Source: Chara braunii (taxonomy: Eukaryota > Streptophyta > Charophyceae > Charales > Characeae). From it: 40,610 bases of DNA. The stretch is from the NCBI GenBank assembly GCA_003427395.1, contig BFEA01000566.1:714745-755354 (forward strand), in the 5' to 3' direction. The notes beneath the pieces are model-generated. The model was not told the DNA's origin, searched no databases, and saw nothing but the letters and a program-made list of their open reading frames with translations. The translations under genes were made by a program, and so were the position numbers. Numbering within the stretch: the first letter of the stretch is position 1; the number at the start of each line of letters is the position of its first letter. Positions 12,701-19,400 of the stretch are shown in pieces.

Positions 12701-15700
12701 ATGTTTGTTGATAATCATCGGCGTTTTCAAAAAGTGATTCCAGGTTGCAACGCTGACCGCTTCTGGTGAATTGTTTTTCCCGCTTCTTTGCCCTCTGTAG
12801 ATGGTGTATGTCATGTCTTTGTGGATAAGGATGCAGATCTTCGAAAAGCGAAGAAGCTTGTGGTTGATGCCAAGATTGACTACCCCGCTGCATGCAATGC
12901 AATGGTAAGTAGTGACAGGAGGGATGGCTACCATAGTCGCATTATCTGTTCCCACCTGCACAACTTGATCAACCCACCACATTCACCTTCTGCTCTCCGT
13001 TCTCCGTCGACCCACCCACTCACCACCTCCGCTACCCCCTCTCACCCTTTCGCCCCCCTCGGCTCCCCCTCTTCAAAAATAAAGGCAAACCATTCAGAAC
13101 ACAAGCTTCATTCACCAGGCCACATGCCGACACAAGCAAGTAGTACAGCTCCAGAAAAAATCGAAAAAAAAAAGGGAAAACAACAGCAAGACAGCTGTAA
13201 TTTATTTTTTTTGCACATGTTCATGGATTGCCATGTCAAGAAATACTCCAGCGTAGTAGAAGCAACACTCGAGCCTCGCTTCCAGCGACAGTTGGTTGCT
13301 CATATCTGTCATTATGTTCTCTGGCTATGGCATTTGCAGGAGACGATGCTTGTTCACAAGGATCTCGTCGAATCTGGAGGCTTCCAAGAACTCTGCGACG
13401 CCCTTGTTGCAGCAGGTTTGGCCACCCACCTTGAGCATGATCTCTTACTCACCTGCCCTGTTGCCTTGCACGTTGTATATTGTGCATGTGTTAGGCATTT
13501 GGCAAACCTCAACTTTGTTCCATGCGCAGCACTCTAACAGACTGAAGCAAAGTCAAATAAGCAAAGACAAATTCTCGAAGATGTCAATTTCGGCAAAAAG
13601 GTTTACACCAAGCTGATATTGAGCAATCACACTGGTGCATGTGATTTGCATTCAATTGTCAAATGCCATCTACATTCAGACAAACCTTGCGCTCACCAAA
13701 CCCCACACCATAGGTTGATGGGATAGTGAGAAAATGGGGGGTAGTGAGCTTCCACCCTTTGTTGTCTCCTGCCATGGTGCGTATCGTGTTATCCCGTTCG
13801 CCACCGTGCTCCTCCTGAGGTGCCCGTCTTTTGACATCACAGGGATCAAGCGCCTTGAGGGGCTTGAGGGGCTTGAAAGGACTTGAGGGTACTAGTAGTC
13901 TTCCCCCGAACATAATGTGTCTTCCCCCGAACGTAATGAATATGCGTTGTTTTGAGTTCCTAATAAAAAACGATGATTCGAATAGAAGTTATAGAACTCG
14001 TATGCGTTGTATTCGAATTTAAGGACTGTTTGAATAGAATGCATATGCGTTGTATTCGAATAGGAAGCAACCTATGTGTGACAATGCATATAATATGTGC
14101 ATTATGTTCGGGGGAAGATGGTAGTAGTCTAGTAGTGTGCGAATTCCTTGCAGAAATTTTACATAAGCAAAGATCATTCGCTGAAATACGTGGTATTTTT
14201 TTATTACTTCTCACAATCCTTTGCCGCCCATTGGTTTTCAAAGCTGCTATGACGGCGTACTCACACTAGGACTTTTCATCTATTTATTATGGATGTAATT
14301 GCAGTCAGATACATGCAGGTGAGATGCATTTAAGATAGAGCTAACTATCTTCGCCCGAATCGAACGCCTGGTCCTTGTTGCCGTATCTGGACTGAAAGTT
14401 GCACCAAATACAGCTATAATGACCAGGCGTTCTATTTGGGTTCAGATGGGAGTGTGAGTCTGTCCTGCACTGTTTCCCTGGGCATGCATAAGGAGATATT
14501 GCTTCAGAGATTTGTCGGTTCTATTATCCTCCCATGGTGTGCCTGATCACACACACGCAGAGAGACGCAGAAATGTGGGAGGACTTGAGCTTGATGTTTA
14601 GCGACTACTTTTCAACTGCATCCTTATTATTTCTTCGGTAAATTTGCCCCTGCATGGCTGCTGTATTAATAAGTTGTAGTGTTTAACTGTTGGCTGTGCC
14701 TGTGGTGATGATAAAAGGCGTCGTGCTGAACGGCAGCAAGAAGACAGCACCCCTGCTAAACTTGCCAGTGGCTCCAAATTTCCACAAGGAGTATGGTTGC
14801 AATGAGTGCACAGTGGAAATTGTTGACGATGTGGGCGCAGCGATTGCGCATATCCATGAATTTGGGAGGTACGATGTTTCTGAATCTTGTCGATTATGGG
14901 TGTCGCTCCACTGCTCAAACGAATGCGCAAAATGAGAAAGAATCTTCCGCTAGCTAGAACATGGGGAGTCCGTGAATTGGGAGGTATGATGTTTTCTGAA
15001 TCTTGTTGATTATGGGCGTCGCTCCACTGCTCAAATGAATGTGTAAAATGAGAATGAATCTTCCGCTAGAACATGGGGAGTCCGTGAATTTGGGAGGTAC
15101 GATGTTTTCTGAATCTTCTTGAGTATGGGTGTCGCTCCGCTACTCAAACGAATGTGCAAAATGAGAATGAATCTTCCGCTAGAACATGGGGAGATGCCCT
15201 GCCATACTCCTTGTCTTTTGTCCATTTGGTGAGTAGTGGAGTGAGGCCCTATGTTCCGCTTTTTGTTGTAGCCTTGTTCTTTCACTCGGAAAAAAAAAGA
15301 GAATAAAAAAGAAAGCCTTGTTCTTTCGCTTCAGAACAGTGACCAGTATTTGGAAGTTCATCTGTTTAGCTATTTGGCTATTTGGCTATTTGGCTGTTTG
15401 GCTATCTGCACTTTTAGTTAACTCCTTGGACACAGAGATTCTGCAGTCGTCTCATCGTATTGCTAGACCACAGTGGCGTTCATGAGCTTGTTGGGTTTTT
15501 CAACTTCCCCCCCCCCCCGCAAGCTTGAGCTCCATGTGAGGATTGAACAATTTGGCTCTTCTTGCGCGCATGCAGCACATGCACATCACTCGCTCATTTT
15601 TGCTTTTTTGAAAGGTTAGGTGTATGTTGTAGGGTTTTTTTTTTTTTTTTTTGTCAATCAAAATTCATTACCGAAACATCAAAAGTAGTCGATAGTACTT

Positions 15701-16098
15701 GATACACTGGAATTATGATTTTAATCATTTTATTGAATTCATTCCCTTATAGTACAGCATCTGCTACGTTGATCGAACATCATAGATGTCATGATGGATG
15801 GATATCCTAGGCAGTCTGGCGTGGACCCTCTTCCAAAACGACTGCGTCAATCTTTTGTATTCTCTTTTTCTTTTCTTTTTTTCCAAGGCGAATATACATT
15901 CCGAGGAGCTACATACAGAACAATCACGTGTGGTTCTGTTTTTTGTTTTGTTTTCGTTTTGCAGTGCACACACAGATACAATTGTGACAGAGAATAAGGA
16001 GGCTGCAGAGTATTTCTTGAAGAATCTCGACAGGTTAACCCACCGAACTCCCTTATGCTGTTGTTGTCCACAGGCATAGAGATTTTACAGAGGGGATG

Positions 16099-16190
<92 letters not shown>

Positions 16191-16257
16191 ACAGATTGTT
16201 AGGAAGGCTCCTTTTGTTGGCCTTGTCGATTCCTTACATGAGACCACTCCTGTTAGA

Positions 16258-16293
<36 letters not shown>

Positions 16294-16422
16294 AGAGAGA
16301 GAGAGAGAGAGAGGAAGAAGAAGAAGAAGAAGAAGAAGATTGTTAGGAAGGCTCCTTGTTGGCCTTGTCGATTCCTTACATGAGACCACTCCTGTTAGAA
16401 CTNNNNNNNNNNNNNNNNNNNN

Positions 16423-16459
<37 letters not shown>

Positions 16460-19400
16460 GGAAGAAGAAGAAGAAGAAGAAGATTGTTAGGAAGGCTCCT
16501 TGTTGGCCTCGTTGATTCCTTACATGAATGGTCGCTCCTGTTCGAAATGAGGAAGTTTGGGAGTTGTGTTGAGCAAGTTCTGCTGTATTTTTGGCCATCT
16601 ATCGTACTCTGCAAATAAAGTTGGTTGGCTGCTTTTTGAATTTTGTTGCCAATTCTGTGCTGGTGATGAATTGTAATCCCATAGGTTTGTTGGCGTTGGT
16701 GCTGCTAAGTTGTCATTGTGTTCTTCGTCCTTCTCACATTCGTGTCAGTTATTGAGGCAATTCCCTCCAAGTTCTTCTCATGGAGTTTTTTTCCCCGTCA
16801 CCTCTTGTGTGTTTGGCGCTTTCTTGGAAATGGTTTGTTTTTTTGTTTTTTCCTCAAATCTTTCTCTGTCGTCCCTGAGAACGTCCTTGTTTTCGTGCTT
16901 GTCCTCCAATCATCTTTCTGTGTTTCTGCTTCCAGTGGCGGTTGCCAGCAACATGAAGAAAATGGGCCTATCTCCACTACGCACAACATGCACAAAAGAC
17001 AAAATATGATGGCGTATCTTCCCATGTTCTAGGGAAGATTCATTCACATTTCCCATGTCAATCCTTGCTATGTCTGGGCCTGGTGAAGCCGGAACTTTGC
17101 TCTTGTCTCTGCACTCATGCTCACTTCCTTTTTTTTTTCTTTTTTTTTCTTTTTTTTCTTTTTTTTTTACTCATGCTCACTTCCTTTTCTCCTTTTTTTT
17201 TTTCTTTTTTTTTTTAAGAACAACCCAGGTGGATGCTAGGGGTGCTGATAAGAGCAGACACCACTACCATTCCCGGGGAGGCTCCTCCTATTGGTGGGGA
17301 GCAGCACGTATGCTCACTTCCATGTTTGTTTGTCTTGTTTGTCCTGTTCTGTGTTTCTCGTGCGCTGCCATCGCCAGTGCGGTAGTTCTTCATAATGCCA
17401 GCACGAGGTTCTCTGATGGATACAGATTTGGGTTAGGTGCAGAGGTAAGATCCGCCACTACACTATGCATTTCAACAATTGAAAAGGGGGGGGGGGGGGA
17501 AGATCCGCTGCCAAGCGGCAGCTCCTGGTGGGCGACGATTGTCTTTTGTACGGAAATCTGGGGGTCGGAATCAGATGGTAAGGGCCTAGTTGCACCACTC
17601 TCCATATGTCAAGATTTTGAATGCATCTGGACAGCAGCGCTGTCCAGGTTTAGTCAAAATCTCGGCAGATGGCGAGTGGTGCAACTAGGCGTTAAACCAC
17701 TAGTGCCTTTGCCGCTTCAGAAATGAGGGAAAACGCCCGGTCCCGAAGAATTCGGAGACCGGGCCGGACGACTGCTGCCATTGATAAATCTGTTTGGGGG
17801 TCGTCGTTTCGTTTCGTTCTCCTGAAAACGAGAAAGGCACTAATGGTTTAAGAATAAACTTAAAACCGCCAGTACACGACCCCAGCCTTGTAGAAGATTA
17901 TGAGTAGCCAACTTGGGAATTTTTGGGGTCTGGGGCCATGGGACCACAATGGCTGGCAGCGCCAGCCAAAAAAGGTCATAACGACCACTCTGGAGGTGTA
18001 TTGGTGGTTTAAGTCAAGTAGTCCAATCAACCAGCAAAATAATATCAGCCGTTGGATGCATATGATCAGTGTTCTATGGTGTACTTACCGGAACAACCTC
18101 GATAAGGTTGCAATTTGCAATAAAGTCCCAAAGACCTATGATGGTAATAAACATGGTTAACCCGATTAACATAACAAAAGCGTAATGGTACACAAAACCA
18201 CTTATTTGCTATGAATGCTGTGCTCTCCCGGCAGAGTTTTGAGCTTTAGCCAGCATCAGAAATCTGGTTGTGGAGAGGCCGCGCCCTCTGCTGTTGATTC
18301 GGGACTGCTGCGCTTTTTTCAGTTCTTGGCTGGGGTTGTTTCCCTCCCCACCCACCATGGTTATTTTACCGATTAATTGTGTGGCTCCGTCTTGGCCCGT
18401 TTCCCTCCCCGCCTACTACTGCCAGCATGTTATTGACTAATTCTGTGGCTCCATCTCAGCTCTGATGTACTTTCTTTCTTTTTTTGTCTTTAAACTTTAA
18501 AGTTTAAAGTTTAAAATAAGAGAGCAAGGTCCTTCTTACTCGATCGGGCCCTTTGTTTTTCAACTCTTGAGATCTTTGTGTAAATTGCATGGGCCAGAAT
18601 GAATTATCTGGGCTAGGCAATCGCTAACATGCCTTCGGCCTCGGTATATCGGGATTTCACACCGAAAGCATTCATGCCCGGTCTGCGCTTGATAATTATT
18701 TTTTAATAATTATTTTTGTAGTTTGTAGCACTTCGTACTGCTCTCTAGTTGTTTACATGCTCATTTTGTCAGCGCGCTGTATATATAGTTGTAAAAAATC
18801 TTTAAAAAGAACAAAAAAGAAAAGGCACACTTCCTGTAGAAAAGGAAGAGGACTGACTGATGGTTTTGAGATTTCTTCTCTCGCGGTTTGCAGGTGGGCG
18901 TAAGCACCAGCAGAATCCATGCAAGAGGACCCGTCGGAGTGGAGGGCCTGCTGACAACTAGATGGTAAGTGTTGTGTTTAGAATTTTTTTGAAAAAAAAT
19001 ATAATCTCTTGATGTCGTTAGTTTTAGAATTTGTGGTGTGATTAGTTTCTTGGATTGCATTGAACAAAGAAGCCACAAATGACTTGCATCTCTTCTGGTT
19101 TCTCCGTTTTCTCTTCCTGTTTTCCTTTTCCTTTTCCTTTTCTTGTGCTCTTGGCCTCTTTTGAAAGAGGCCAAGAATGTTTGTTTGTTTTTTTTCGGGG
19201 GGGCGGGGAGGCCAACAATGTTTTCCATAGATCTGCCAACTTTGAAATTGAACAAATTACGAGTTGCGGAGAATGCTTCTCAGTTCGTGGCTTATGATGC
19301 ATACACAGACACCTCTCTCTGTTCGGATGTGCTTCGAAAACTGCTGCTCCATTGTTCTACCTTCTCCCAAATAGGTTATTTCAGATAATATTTCTGTATT

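Noticed and set aside
12788-13537. 249-codon frame starting at P5CS exon 9
   Set aside because: It runs from exon 9 through intron 9 (C-rich block) into exon 10; the canonical donor at 12905 and acceptor at 13339 join exons that match the family.
17055-17726. 223-codon open frame on the + strand
   Set aside because: It crosses poly-T tracts, a SINE copy, P5CS exon 13 in another frame and a MITE; chance opening.
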